Below, piece after piece: positions 52,055-61,685 of a DNA stretch of 64,000 nt (within the stretch, counting starts at the first letter, position 1; every line of letters begins with the position of its first letter). The DNA is from Variovorax paradoxus (GTDB lineage: Bacteria > Pseudomonadota > Gammaproteobacteria > Burkholderiales > Burkholderiaceae_C): positions 6,014,001-6,078,000 of the forward strand of contig CP063166.1 of the NCBI GenBank assembly GCA_016806145.1, read 5' to 3'. The notes below the pieces were generated by a model. That model was not told the origin of the DNA. It searched no databases and was given only the letters and a program-made list of their open reading frames with translations. The translations under genes were made by a program, and so were the position numbers.

Positions 52055-53343
52055 GCGCGCCCGTGCTGCTCGACCGGCTGCGCCTGCCGCGCTGGCTGCT
52101 GCCGGCCGACTGGCCGCAGCGCGACGGCGTGCCGGCGCTCGCACGGCTCGCGATAGAGGGTGGCCGCGTGCAGACGCTGCGCCCCGCGGACGATGCCCCG
52201 ACGCCCGCCGCGGGCTGGGACCTCGGCGGCACGCTCGCGCTGCCGGGCTTCGTCGATGCCCACACGCACCTCGACAAGGTCTTCACGCTGCCGCGCATGA
52301 AGGCGGTGCAGCCGGGCCTGCTCGGCGCCATCGACGCGATGCTGGCCGACCGCGTGAACTGGACGCCCGCCGACGTGCGCGAACGCGCGGCGCGCGGCCT
52401 GCAATGGGCCTGGGAATGCGGCACCACGCACCTGCGCACGCACGTCGACTGGTGGGAGCCCGATGCCCTGCCGATGGCCTGGCCGGTGATGGCCGAGCTG
52501 GCGCAGGAATGGGAAGGCCGCGTACGGCTCGAGCAGGTGAGCCTGATCAAGCTGCCGCTGTTCGAGGACGCGGCGCAGGCACTGCGACTCGCGAAGCAGG
52601 TCAAGGCCACCGGGCCGCACGCGCTGCTCGGCGGCTTCGTGCACTCCACCAACTGGAGCGAGAACGCGTTGCGCAACCTGCTGCGCTCGGCACAGGCCTG
52701 CGAGCTCGACATCGACCTGCACGTGGACGAGGAGCTCAATGCCTCGGCCACGGGCCTGGCGGCCACCGCGCGCATCCTGGCCGAGATCGGCTACGAGGGC
52801 CGCGTGGTCTGCGGCCACATCTGCGCGCTCGCGGAACAGCCCGAGGCGCAGGCGCTCGCCACGCTCGACGCGGTGGCGCGCGCGCCTATCACGGTGGTCT
52901 CGCTGCCCGCCACCAACCTGCTGCTGCAGGACGCCGTGACCGGCCGTACGCCGCGCCGGCGCGGCATCACGCTGGTGAAGGAAGCGCGCGAGCGCGGCAT
53001 TCCGCTGCTGTTCGCGAGCGACAACGTGCAGGACCCGTTCTGCCGCCTCGGCAGCTTCGACCCCGTCGAAGCGCTGGGCACGGCCGCGCTGGTGGCGCAG
53101 CTCGACGAGCCGTTCGAGACCTGGTCGCAGGCGCTGTGCCGCGCCGACTGGCTGCGCCGCGACGCCACCGTGCAACGCCCGACGCTCGTCGGCGCGAGCG
53201 CCGACCTCGTGCTGTTCGGCGCGGCCGACCGCTTCGGCTGGCCCTCGCGCAGCGCGCAGCGCGTGGTGCTGCGCGCGGGCCGCGTCGCGCACGGCGAGGT
53301 GCCCGCTGCCTGGCGCGCGCACGGCGGCGCCGTCAGCGCCTGA
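52051..53343 (+). CDS. Cytosine deaminase-like amidohydrolase
   Basis: A 430-residue CodA-type amidohydrolase. Metal-site strings in order: VDAHTHLDK, LDIDLHVDEELN, VVCGHICAL and FASDNVQDPFC; the last is characteristic of CodA-type deaminases. Family members deaminate cytosine, isoguanine or creatinine-like rings. An Asp/Glu at the base positions is intact. It overlaps the flavoprotein gene and precedes the creatininase-family gene by 40 bases. The exact ring substrate is unknown. Confidence 0.88.
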   Translation: MSAPVLLDRLRLPRWLLPADWPQRDGVPALARLAIEGGRVQTLRPADDAPTPAAGWDLGGTLALPGFVDAHTHLDKVFTLPRMKAVQPGLLGAIDAMLADRVNWTPADVRERAARGLQWAWECGTTHLRTHVDWWEPDALPMAWPVMAELAQEWEGRVRLEQVSLIKLPLFEDAAQALRLAKQVKATGPHALLGGFVHSTNWSENALRNLLRSAQACELDIDLHVDEELNASATGLAATARILAEIGYEGRVVCGHICALAEQPEAQALATLDAVARAPITVVSLPATNLLLQDAVTGRTPRRRGITLVKEARERGIPLLFASDNVQDPFCRLGSFDPVEALGTAALVAQLDEPFETWSQALCRADWLRRDATVQRPTLVGASADLVLFGAADRFGWPSRSAQRVVLRAGRVAHGEVPAAWRAHGGAVSA

Positions 53344-53383
53344 GCCCTCTTCAACGAACAGAACCACTCCAAGGACCGTCCCC

Positions 53384-54247
53384 ATGCTCCACGGCTACAT
53401 CCCTCCCCACCGCTTCCTGCCCTACCTGAGCTGGACCGAGATCGCCGCGCTGCCCGACCGCGAGAACACGGTCATCGTGCTGCCCTGCGGCGCGATCGAG
53501 CAGCACGGCCCGCACCTGCCGTGCTCGGTCGACAGCGTGATCAGCTCGGGCGTGATGGGCAGGGCGCTCGAGAAGCTGCCGGCCGAGGTGCGCGCCTTCG
53601 CGCTGCCCACCATCACCTACGGCAAGTCGGAAGAGCACCTGCACTTCCCGGGCACGATGACGCTGACCGGCACCACGCTGCTGTCGACCGTGACCGAGAT
53701 CGGCGAGTCGGTCTACCGCTCGGGCTTTCGCAAGCTGCTGTTCGCCAACGGCCACGGCGGCCAGCCGCAGGTGCTCGAGATGGCGGCGCGCGAGCTGCGG
53801 CTGCGCCATGGCGACTTCGTGGTGGTGCCGCACGGCGTGTCGCGGCTGCCGAGCGCGGCCAGCAAGCAGGTCAGCGAGCAGGAGAAGAAGCTCGCGATGC
53901 ATGCCGGCCATTCCGAGACCGCGCTGATGCTCGCGCTCGCGCCCGAGACGGTGCACATGGAGCGCGCGGTGGCCAACTTCCCGCCGCCCTTCCCGATCAA
54001 GCTGCTGTCGGCCGACGGCCGCCCGGCCTGCGCCTGGACCGCGCGCGACTTCGGCCCCAGCGGCGTGATCGGCGACCCGACCACCGCCACGCGCGAACAG
54101 GGCGAGGCGATCCTCGACACGCTGTCCGACAGCTGGGTGCAGGCGCTGACCGAGCTGCATGCGCTGCGCTGGGTGGTGCGCGAGGAAGCCACCTGGGAGC
54201 GCGGCCACCAGCAGGGCTTCGTACAGCAGTCCTTCGCGCCGGCCTGA
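53384..54247 (+). CDS. Creatininase-family amidohydrolase
   Basis: A 287-residue creatininase-family enzyme. The metal-binding IEQHGPHLP appears at about residue 36, and LLFANGHGGQPQVLEM and AGHSETALML supply the other metal ligands. Creatininase-fold enzymes open cyclic amides (creatinine), or act as formamide hydrolases in flavin/F420 biosynthesis. Next to a CodA-like deaminase it suggests stepwise hydrolysis of a small N-heterocycle. An aagga site lies before the start. Confidence 0.9.
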   Translation: MLHGYIPPHRFLPYLSWTEIAALPDRENTVIVLPCGAIEQHGPHLPCSVDSVISSGVMGRALEKLPAEVRAFALPTITYGKSEEHLHFPGTMTLTGTTLLSTVTEIGESVYRSGFRKLLFANGHGGQPQVLEMAARELRLRHGDFVVVPHGVSRLPSAASKQVSEQEKKLAMHAGHSETALMLALAPETVHMERAVANFPPPFPIKLLSADGRPACAWTARDFGPSGVIGDPTTATREQGEAILDTLSDSWVQALTELHALRWVVREEATWERGHQQGFVQQSFAPA

Positions 54248-54312
54248 GCCTGCTTCTTGCATCGGCCCGTCTTTCCCCTTTTTCTTCACCCACGCCCTAG
54301 AGAGGTCCTCCC

Positions 54313-55293
54313 ATGCGCTCCTTCGCACTGTCCCTGGCCGGCGCCGCCGCCATCGCCTTCCTCGCCGCGCCCGCGCAGGCCGAGGACAAGTTCACCTACA
54401 TGACCAACTGGTACGCGCAGGCCGAGCACGGCGGCTTCTACCAGGCCGTGGCGCAGGGCATCTACAAAAAGTACGGCCTCGACGTGACCATCAAGATGGG
54501 CGGCCCGCAGGTCAACATCACGCAGATGATGGCGGCCGGCCAGGCCGACTGCATCATGGGCTCGAGCGACATCCAGATGATGCAGGTGCGCGAGGGCGGC
54601 GTGCCGGTGGTCAACGTGGCGGCCTTCTTCCAGAAGGACCCGCAGGTGCTGATCGCGCACGACGACGTGAAGGGCTTCGAGGACCTCAAGGGCAAGACGC
54701 TGCTGATCGGCGCGCAGGCCAACCGCGGCTACTGGCCCTGGCTCAAGGCCAAGTTCGGCCTCAAGGACGAGCAGACCCGGCCCTACACCTTCAACATCCA
54801 GCCCTTCGTGGCCGACAAGAACACGGCCCAGCAGGGCTACCTGACCTCCGAGCCCTACGCGATCCAGAAGGCCGGCGTGAAGAGCACCGTGCTGATGTTC
54901 AGCGACCACGGCTTCCCGGCCTATGCCACCACCGTGTCGTGCATGGAGAAGACGGTGAAGGAGCGCGGCAAGCAGGTCGCGGCCTTCGTCAAGGCCTCGG
55001 CCGAAGGCTGGAAGAGCTACCTCGCCGATCCCGCGCCCGCCAACGCGCTGATCAAGAAGGACAACCCCAACATGACCGACGACCAGCTCGCCTACAGCGT
55101 GGCCAAGCTCAAGGAGATGGGAATGATCACGGGCGGCGACGCCGGCAAGCTCGGCATCGGCGTGATGACCGATGCGCGCGCCAAGGCCAGCTACGACTTC
55201 CTCGTGAGCGCCAAGCTGCTCGACCCGGCCAAGGTCGAGCTCGCGAAGACCTACACGACCGAGTTCGTGAAGGACGCCAAGGTGCTGCCCTGA
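54313..55293 (+). CDS. ABC transporter substrate-binding protein, NMT1/THI5-like
   Basis: A 326-residue periplasmic binding protein with signal peptide (AIAFLAAPAQAED). The string YMTNWYAQAEHGGFYQAVAQGIYKKYGLD is the entry to NMT1/THI5-like proteins, a family that binds pyrimidines, riboflavin precursors, taurine or sulfonates. This is the best clue that the operon imports a pyrimidine-like or other small N-heterocycle. Gene order binding protein, ATPase, permease is complete for one importer. Confidence 0.92.
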   Translation: MRSFALSLAGAAAIAFLAAPAQAEDKFTYMTNWYAQAEHGGFYQAVAQGIYKKYGLDVTIKMGGPQVNITQMMAAGQADCIMGSSDIQMMQVREGGVPVVNVAAFFQKDPQVLIAHDDVKGFEDLKGKTLLIGAQANRGYWPWLKAKFGLKDEQTRPYTFNIQPFVADKNTAQQGYLTSEPYAIQKAGVKSTVLMFSDHGFPAYATTVSCMEKTVKERGKQVAAFVKASAEGWKSYLADPAPANALIKKDNPNMTDDQLAYSVAKLKEMGMITGGDAGKLGIGVMTDARAKASYDFLVSAKLLDPAKVELAKTYTTEFVKDAKVLP

Positions 55294-55306
55294 TCGTCGC
55301 CACGCC

Positions 55307-56137
55307 ATGAACCGCATCGACCCCCACACTCTCGCGCCGCCGACGGTGCCTGCCGTGCCCGCGGTGGAAGTGCTCTCGGCCGAGAAGACCTATCCCAACG
55401 GCACGCAGGCGCTGCTGCCGGTCGACCTGTCGATCGCCGAGGGCGAGTTCGTCACGCTGCTCGGCCCCTCGGGCTGCGGCAAGAGCACGCTGCTCAAGAT
55501 GGTGGCGGGCATGCTCGAGCCCAGCGACGGCCGGCTTTTGGTGTGGCGCAAGCCGGTGAGCCAGCTGCACGACAGCGCGCGCCGGATGTCCTTCGTGTTC
55601 CAGTCGCCCACGCTGATGCCCTGGGCCAGCGTGCAGACCAACGTGCGGCTGCCGCTCGACCTGGCAGGCGTGCCGCGCAAGGAGGCCGATGCGCGCGTGA
55701 TGGAGTCGCTGGCGCTGGTGGGCCTCGAGAAGTTCGCCAGCGCGCTGCCGCGCGCGCTCTCGGGCGGCATGCAGATGCGGGTGTCGATCGCGCGCGGGCT
55801 GGTCACGCAGCCCGACCTGCTGCTGATGGACGAGCCCTTCGGCGCGCTCGACGAGATCACGCGCCACAAGCTCGACGCCGACCTGCTCGAGCTCTGGCGC
55901 AAGAAGAAGCTCACGGTGATCTTCGTGACGCACTCGATCCACGAGGCCGTGTTCCTCTCGAGCCGCGTGGTGATGATGGCCGCGCGGCCGGGCCGCGTGG
56001 TCGAGCAGTTCCAGATCGACGAACCCTATCCGCGCAACGCCGATTTCATGGTCACGCCCGAGTTCGCACGCCATGCGAAGCGGCTGCAGGACAGCCTGCT
56101 GCGCGCCAGCCATGCCGACGAGGAGCACGCGCGATGA
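55307..56137 (+). CDS. ABC transporter ATP-binding protein
   Basis: A 276-residue ATPase of the SsuB/ThiZ/TauB class. Walker A GPSGCGKST, signature ALSGGMQMRVSIARGL and Walker B LLLMDEPFGALDE are intact. Energises uptake through the permease encoded next, which it overlaps by 4 bases. Starts 13 bases after the binding-protein stop. Confidence 0.95.
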   Translation: MNRIDPHTLAPPTVPAVPAVEVLSAEKTYPNGTQALLPVDLSIAEGEFVTLLGPSGCGKSTLLKMVAGMLEPSDGRLLVWRKPVSQLHDSARRMSFVFQSPTLMPWASVQTNVRLPLDLAGVPRKEADARVMESLALVGLEKFASALPRALSGGMQMRVSIARGLVTQPDLLLMDEPFGALDEITRHKLDADLLELWRKKKLTVIFVTHSIHEAVFLSSRVVMMAARPGRVVEQFQIDEPYPRNADFMVTPEFARHAKRLQDSLLRASHADEEHAR

Positions 56138-56937
56138 GCCGCACGCCGCTGCTGAGCCAGCCGCGCGTGCAGCGCGTGCTCTATCCCCTGGCGATCGGCG
56201 TGCTGCTGATCGCGCTGTGGCAATGGATGGTGGTGGCGATGGAGCTGCCGCCCTACCTCGTGCCCTCGCCCTGGCTGATGCTGCAGACCTTGGTGACCGA
56301 CTGGGCGCCGCTGGGCAGCGCGCTGCTGGTCACGCTCAAGATCACCGTGCTGTCCTTCGTGCTCGCCACGGTGGCGGGCGTGCTGATCTCGTTCCTGTTC
56401 GTGCAGAGCAAGCGCATCGAGACCGCGCTCTTTCCGTACGCGGTGCTGCTGCAGGTCACGCCGATCGTGGCGGTGGCGCCGCTGATCATCATCTGGGTCA
56501 AGAACCCGACGGCCGCGATGACGGTGTGCGCGGCGCTGGTGGCGCTGTTCCCGATCATCAGCAACACCACGCTGGGCCTGCGCAGCATCGACCCCGATCT
56601 GCAGAGCTACTTCAAGCTCAACCGCGCCACGCGCTGGCAGCAACTGGTGCGGCTGCGCATCCCGAGCGCGCTGCCCTACTTCTTCGGCGGGCTGCGCATC
56701 TCCAGCGGCCTCGCGCTGATCGGCGCGGTGGTGGCCGAGTTCGTGGCCGGCACCGGCGGCTCGGGCGCGGGACTGGCCTACCAGATCCTGCAGGCCGGCT
56801 TCCAGCTGAACATCCCGCGGATGTTCGCCGCGCTGCTGCTGATTTCCCTCACCGGCGTCGCGCTCTTCGTGCTGATGGCCTGGCTCACCAAGGTGGCGCT
56901 GGGCTCGTGGCATGCGAGCGAACTTTCCCAGGACTGA
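56134..56937 (+). CDS. ABC transporter permease
   Basis: A 267-residue inner-membrane permease of the SsuC/TauC/ThiX class, about six hydrophobic segments; the EAA loop reads IPSALPYFFGGLRISSGLALIGAVVAEF. Coupled to the ATPase gene by ATGA. Completes a one-permease importer for the ligand of the binding protein at 54313. Confidence 0.93.
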   Translation: MSRTPLLSQPRVQRVLYPLAIGVLLIALWQWMVVAMELPPYLVPSPWLMLQTLVTDWAPLGSALLVTLKITVLSFVLATVAGVLISFLFVQSKRIETALFPYAVLLQVTPIVAVAPLIIIWVKNPTAAMTVCAALVALFPIISNTTLGLRSIDPDLQSYFKLNRATRWQQLVRLRIPSALPYFFGGLRISSGLALIGAVVAEFVAGTGGSGAGLAYQILQAGFQLNIPRMFAALLLISLTGVALFVLMAWLTKVALGSWHASELSQD

Positions 56938-56944
56938 TCCCAAC

Positions 56945-58324
56945 ATGAACGCACAAGAATTCCCCATCGGGCCGCTGCTGCTCGAACTCCCCGACCTCGA
57001 CTGGATCACCGACGAGGGCCGCGTCGTGCGGCTGTCGCAGGACTTCTCCTGGTTCAGCCCGGTGCTCAAGCGCCAGCTCGAAGGCAAGCATGCCGACGTG
57101 GTGGTGCGCCCGCGCAGCGAGGACGAGATCCGCGCGGTGGTCGGCGCCTGCGCGCGCCACGGCGTGCCGATCACCGTGCGCGGCAGCGGCACCGGCAACT
57201 ACGGCCAGACCACGCCGCTGGCCGGCGGCGTGGTGCTCGACATGACCGGCTACAACGCCTGCCTCTGGGTGCAGCCCGGCGTGGCGCGCGCGCAGGCCGG
57301 CATCCGCCTGGGCGAGCTCGAGAAGCAGACCAGGGCCAGCGGCCAGGAGATGCGCTGCGTGCCCTCGACCTACCGCAGCGCCACGCTCGGCGGCCTGTTC
57401 GGCGGCGGCTTCGGCGGCGTGGGCTCGATCAACTACGGGCCGCTGGGCGCGCCCGGCAACGTGCTCGGCATCCGCGCGATGACCATCGAGCCCGAACCCC
57501 AGGTGGTGGAACTGCGCGGTGCCGAGGCGATGCGCATGCACCACCTGTGGGGCACCAACGGGCTGGTGCTCGAGCTCGAGGTCGCGCTGGCGCCCGCGCA
57601 TCCGTGGCTCGAGACGCTCGTGACCTTCTCCGATTTCGAGGGCGCGCTGAACTTCGCCGACAGGCTCGCGAATGCGCCGGGCATCGTGAAGCGCGAGGTG
57701 TCGTTCTATGCGGCGCCGATCTCCGACCACCTGGCGCAACTCGCGGCGCACCTGCCCAAGGGCTGCCACACGGTGCTGTCGCTGGTGGCCGAGGCCAGCG
57801 AGCCGGCGCTGCTGCAGCTGGTCGAGAGCTTCGGCGGCAGCGTGAGCTACCGCAAGACCGCGGCCGAGGTGCAGAAGAGCAACCGCACCCTGATGGAATT
57901 CACCTGGAACCACACGACGCTGCACGCGCTCAAGGTCGACCCGACCCTGACCTACCTGCAGAGCGGCTTCGTGCCGGGGCGCCACGTGGCGCAGGTCATC
58001 GAGATGGAGAAGCTGCTCGGCGGCGAGGTGATGATGCACCTGGAGTTCATCCGCAACGTGGCGGGCCTGATGACCTGCAGCGGCCTGCAGCTGGTGCGCT
58101 TCAGCACCGAGGAACGGCTGCAGGAGATCATGCAGATCCACCGCGAGCACGAGGTGCACATCAACAACCCGCACGTGAACATCGTCGAGGATGGCAAGGC
58201 CGGCGGCCCGCTGCCGCCCGAGGTGATCGCGGTGAAGCGGCGCTTCGATCCGCTGGGCCTGCTGAACCCCGGCAAGCTGCGCGACTGGCCGGTGAAGCCG
58301 CGCGCGGCCGCGCTGGCGGCCTGA
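56945..58324 (+). CDS. FAD-binding oxidoreductase (GlcD/vanillyl-alcohol-oxidase superfamily)
   Basis: A 459-residue FAD enzyme of the PCMH/GlcD type. The FAD domain shows VVRPRSEDEIRAVVGACARHG, TVRGSGTGNYGQTTPLAGGVV and RSATLGGLFGGGFGGVGS; the C-terminus RRFDPLGLLNPGKLRDW is characteristic. Such enzymes oxidise hydroxy acids or phenolic/aldehyde compounds. Last gene of the operon and 8 bases after the permease gene, so it belongs to the same catabolic unit. Start MNAQEFPIGP is preferred over an ATG 11 codons earlier. Confidence 0.9.
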   Translation: MNAQEFPIGPLLLELPDLDWITDEGRVVRLSQDFSWFSPVLKRQLEGKHADVVVRPRSEDEIRAVVGACARHGVPITVRGSGTGNYGQTTPLAGGVVLDMTGYNACLWVQPGVARAQAGIRLGELEKQTRASGQEMRCVPSTYRSATLGGLFGGGFGGVGSINYGPLGAPGNVLGIRAMTIEPEPQVVELRGAEAMRMHHLWGTNGLVLELEVALAPAHPWLETLVTFSDFEGALNFADRLANAPGIVKREVSFYAAPISDHLAQLAAHLPKGCHTVLSLVAEASEPALLQLVESFGGSVSYRKTAAEVQKSNRTLMEFTWNHTTLHALKVDPTLTYLQSGFVPGRHVAQVIEMEKLLGGEVMMHLEFIRNVAGLMTCSGLQLVRFSTEERLQEIMQIHREHEVHINNPHVNIVEDGKAGGPLPPEVIAVKRRFDPLGLLNPGKLRDWPVKPRAAALAA

Positions 58325-58325
58325 G

Positions 58326-59849
58326 TCAGGCCGCGCGGCGACGCCGCACGAAGGCGAGCGCGACGATCGCGCAGGCCAGGCCCCACAACGGCCATAGCCC
58401 GAGGTGCGCGACCCAGCGCGCATAGGGCGTGAGGCCGGTGCGGCCCTCGACCGGTGCCTCGAGCACGCCGCGCGTGAGCCGCGGCAGCGCATGGGTCACG
58501 CGGCCCTCGGCGTCGATGACAACCGTGGCGCCGGTGTTGGTGGCGCGCACCATCGGCCGCGCGAACTCGAGCGCGCGCATGCGCGAGATCGCCAGATGCT
58601 GGTCGATGGCGATCGAGTCGCCGAACCAGGCGATGTTGCTGACGTTGAGCAGGATGGTCGGTGCCGTCGCCGCGTCGCGGAAGTTGGCGCCGATCTCGTC
58701 GCCGAACAAGTCCTCGTAGCAGATGTTCGGCGCGATGCGCTGGCCCTGCCAGGCGAGCGCGGGCTGCGCGAGGCCGCCGCTGCGGAAGTCGCCGAGCGGG
58801 ATGCTCATCATGTCGATGAACCAGCGGAAGCCGAAGGGAATGAACTCGCCGAAGGGCACGAGGTGGTGCTTGCTGTAGGCATAGGCCGAGGCAGCGCCGG
58901 GCCGGAAGCCGAGCACGGTGTTGGTGTAGCCCTGGCGGTCGCCCAGCGGCAGGCCGACCACGGCCGCCTGGCTGCCGCTCGCATAGCGCGCCTGGATCGC
59001 CTCGAGGTAGCCCACGGGCAGCTGCTGCGGCAGCAGCGGGATCGCGGTCTCGGGCGTGACCACCAGCGAGGCCCTGGCATCGCGCAGCTGTTCGCCGTAC
59101 CAGCGCAGCGCGTTCTCGATGCCGCCGTTGGGGATGAACTTCTCGTCCTGCGCGATGTTGCCCTGCAGCAGCGCGACCTGCAGCGTGCCCGCGGCTTCGC
59201 CGCGCGAGGGCTGGGCCACGAGCGGAAAGCCGAACACGAGGGCGATCAGCAACGCGGCGCCCGCGAGTTCGGCGCGGGCCGCGGGCCGTGCCAGCGCGAC
59301 CAGCGCGGCAGCCAGGGCCGCCACGGCGCCGATGCCGTAGACGCCGACCCATGGTGCCCAGCCCGAGAGCGGCCCCTCGACATGGGCATAGCCGCCCGCG
59401 CCCCAGGGAAAACCGGTGAACCAGCTGCCGCGCACCAACTCGGCCAGCGTCCACAGCGCGGCGAACACCAGCGCGCCGGTGACCGTGCCGCGCGGACCGC
59501 GCCGCACGAACCAGGCACCGGCGAAGGCGTAGTACAGGCCGAGCGCGGCCGCGAGCGCGAGCACCGCGATCGCGGCCAGCGGCGCGGCGAGGCCGCCGTA
59601 GGTGTGCATCGAGATGAAGAGCCACCAGAAGGTGCCGCTGAGCCAGGCGGTGGAGAACAGCCAGGCATGCAGTCCGGCGCGGCGCCAGCCCGCTTGCTGC
59701 TCGCGCAGCCGGCGCAGCCCGAAGGCGAAGACGCCGAGCGACACCAGTTGCAGCAGCCACATCGGCCGGCCCGAGCCGGGCATGGCGATCGAGGCGGCCT
59801 GCGCCAGTCCGGCCAGCAGGAAGGCCAGGGCCAGCAATGCGGCGCGCAT
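58326..59849 (-). CDS. lnt: Apolipoprotein N-acyltransferase
   Basis: A 507-residue Lnt, the inner-membrane enzyme adding the third acyl chain to lipoproteins. Six to eight N-terminal membrane segments are followed by a nitrilase domain with Glu in VVTPETAIP, Lys in AYSKHHLVPFGEF and nucleophile Cys in NICYEDLFG. Its start overlaps the corC stop, the usual corC-lnt pair of proteobacteria. Confidence 0.96.
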   Translation of the reverse strand: MRAALLALAFLLAGLAQAASIAMPGSGRPMWLLQLVSLGVFAFGLRRLREQQAGWRRAGLHAWLFSTAWLSGTFWWLFISMHTYGGLAAPLAAIAVLALAAALGLYYAFAGAWFVRRGPRGTVTGALVFAALWTLAELVRGSWFTGFPWGAGGYAHVEGPLSGWAPWVGVYGIGAVAALAAALVALARPAARAELAGAALLIALVFGFPLVAQPSRGEAAGTLQVALLQGNIAQDEKFIPNGGIENALRWYGEQLRDARASLVVTPETAIPLLPQQLPVGYLEAIQARYASGSQAAVVGLPLGDRQGYTNTVLGFRPGAASAYAYSKHHLVPFGEFIPFGFRWFIDMMSIPLGDFRSGGLAQPALAWQGQRIAPNICYEDLFGDEIGANFRDAATAPTILLNVSNIAWFGDSIAIDQHLAISRMRALEFARPMVRATNTGATVVIDAEGRVTHALPRLTRGVLEAPVEGRTGLTPYARWVAHLGLWPLWGLACAIVALAFVRRRRAA

Positions 59850-60757
59850 CAGTCGGCCGCGTCGCCGCCGCGGGCCGGCGACACCTTGAACCAGCGCACC
59901 GCGCCGCCCTTGGTGTGCAGCACCACGAAGTCGAAGCCGCCGATCGCATGGTGCTCGCCGCGCTTGGGCACGTGGCCCATCTCGTGCGCGATCAGGCCGC
60001 CGATGGTGTCGAAGTCCTCGCTGAGCTGTTCCTCGTCGAACACGATGCCGAAGGCCTCGGCCACGCGCTCGATCGGCGTGTCGCCCGAGACGCGGTAGGT
60101 GTGGTCGGCCAGGCCGAAGATGTCGCCCTCGTCCTCGGCGATGTCGAACTCGTCCTCGATCTCGCCGACGATCTGCTCGAGCACGTCCTCGATGGTGATC
60201 AGGCCGGCCACGCGGCCGAACTCGTCGATGACGATCGCCAGGTGGTTGCGGTTGCCACGGAACTCGCGCAGCAGGTCGTTGAGGCCCTTGCTCTCGGGCA
60301 CGAAGGTGGCGGGCCGCAGCAGCGCGCGGATGTTCAGGCCCGGCGCGCGCTGCAGCTTGAGCAGGTCCTTCGCGAGCAGGATGCCGATGATGTTTTCCTT
60401 CTCGCCCTCGTACACCGGGAAGCGCGAGTGCGCGGTGTCGATGACCAGGTGCAGCAGCGCGTCGTAGGGCGCGTCGATGTTGACCAGGTCCATGCGCGGT
60501 GCCGCGACCATCACGTCGCCGGCCGTCATGTCGGCCATGCGCAGCACGCCTTCGAGCATCACGCGCGATTCGGCGCCGATCACCTGGTTGTCTTCGGCAT
60601 CCGCCAGGGTTTCGATCAGCTCGTCGCGCGAGTCCGGACCGGGATGGATGAATTCGGCGAGCTTCTGGAGAAACCCGCGCTTGTCTTCCCGTTCGACGGG
60701 TGCGCGTTCAGGGTGAGGTTCGGCCACTGCGGGAGGGCGTAGTTGGGGGGAGTGCAA
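59849..60757 (-). CDS. corC: CorC/HlyC-family protein (Mg/Co efflux accessory)
   Basis: A 302-residue CorC-like protein: two CBS domains (VMVAAPRMDLVNIDAPYDALL, PATFVPESKGLNDLLREFR) and a C-terminal CorC_HlyC transporter-associated domain (YRVSGDTPIERVAEAFG). There is no N-terminal DUF21 membrane domain, matching the soluble CorC form. It lies upstream of and overlapping lnt, its standard neighbour. Confidence 0.94.
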   Translation of the reverse strand: MHSPQLRPPAVAEPHPERAPVEREDKRGFLQKLAEFIHPGPDSRDELIETLADAEDNQVIGAESRVMLEGVLRMADMTAGDVMVAAPRMDLVNIDAPYDALLHLVIDTAHSRFPVYEGEKENIIGILLAKDLLKLQRAPGLNIRALLRPATFVPESKGLNDLLREFRGNRNHLAIVIDEFGRVAGLITIEDVLEQIVGEIEDEFDIAEDEGDIFGLADHTYRVSGDTPIERVAEAFGIVFDEEQLSEDFDTIGGLIAHEMGHVPKRGEHHAIGGFDFVVLHTKGGAVRWFKVSPARGGDAAD

Positions 60758-60847
60758 GGATACCGGATTGCATGTGACAGGCTCTACCGGGTCCGTCCGG
60801 GGGCATGCAAGGAGCGTTCCCGGGCAGGGCCGGGCCGCCCGAGGGCC

Positions 60848-61576
60848 TTATTGCGCGGACTTGCCTCGCGCGCTGCGCACGCCGCTGCGGACTTCCTGCA
60901 GGCTGGCCAGGAAGGCCCAGAACTGCTTGGCACGCGACTTGAGGTGGAAGTCGACTGCGGCGTAGTGCTCGAGCGCGATCTCGCTCATGCGGCTGTCGAA
61001 GGTGGCGCTCGGCAGCTGCAGGTGGGCTTCCGATTCGGAACCGCTGCGCACCACGGTGGCGCCGGCATTGCGCGCGATCTTGAGCATCGCGGCGTTCTCG
61101 CTGAGCGCATGGATGAACAGCATGCCCACGCCTTCGTTGCGCGCCACGACCACCGCGCGCTCGAACAGCCGGGCGCCATAGCCGCGTCCGCGGGCATGGG
61201 CCGAGACCGAGACGCCGAATTCGGCGCAGTCGCTAGGCTGGTGGTCGGGCGCGAAAGCCAGGTGGGCCATCGCGATCAGCTCGAGCTTGCGGTTGTAGAT
61301 GCCGAACAGCTCGTCGCGATCGAAATCGAGGCCGTCGACATAGCGCTGCACCTGCTCGTCGCCCGCGGCATAGCCGAAACGCAGATAGCGGTCGTGGGCG
61401 CTGAGCGCCAGCAGGTGGCTGGCGATGCGGTCGCGCTCGCGCGGGCCGATCGAGCGGATCGGCACCATGACGGGCTGCGGCGCGGTGGCGGCGCGTGGCT
61501 GGGCCTCAACCATCGGCGCCTTCAGAAAAGAGCCGAGGCCGAGGGATGCCCTGAGGAGGTCCTTGGCGGTAAGCAT
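60848..61576 (-). CDS. GNAT-family N-acetyltransferase
   Basis: A 242-residue acetyltransferase. The acetyl-CoA-binding motif reads VSAHARGRGYGARLFERAV, preceded by the usual beta-strand LIAMAHLAF. Substrate unknown. Start 61576 (MLTAKDLLRASLG) is preferred over 61624 because the added codons are unlike the family. Stand-alone gene between corC and the Lrp gene, same strand. Confidence 0.85.
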   Translation of the reverse strand: MLTAKDLLRASLGLGSFLKAPMVEAQPRAATAPQPVMVPIRSIGPRERDRIASHLLALSAHDRYLRFGYAAGDEQVQRYVDGLDFDRDELFGIYNRKLELIAMAHLAFAPDHQPSDCAEFGVSVSAHARGRGYGARLFERAVVVARNEGVGMLFIHALSENAAMLKIARNAGATVVRSGSESEAHLQLPSATFDSRMSEIALEHYAAVDFHLKSRAKQFWAFLASLQEVRSGVRSARGKSAQ

Positions 61577-61685
61577 GGCTTGAATGTAAGGGTTTTCCCT
61601 TAACCCGCAAGCCCGGCGGGACACTTTCGTGACTCATTTGTGAATCAATACCCGAAAGCGTGTGCATCGAGCAACTTTTTCGTGC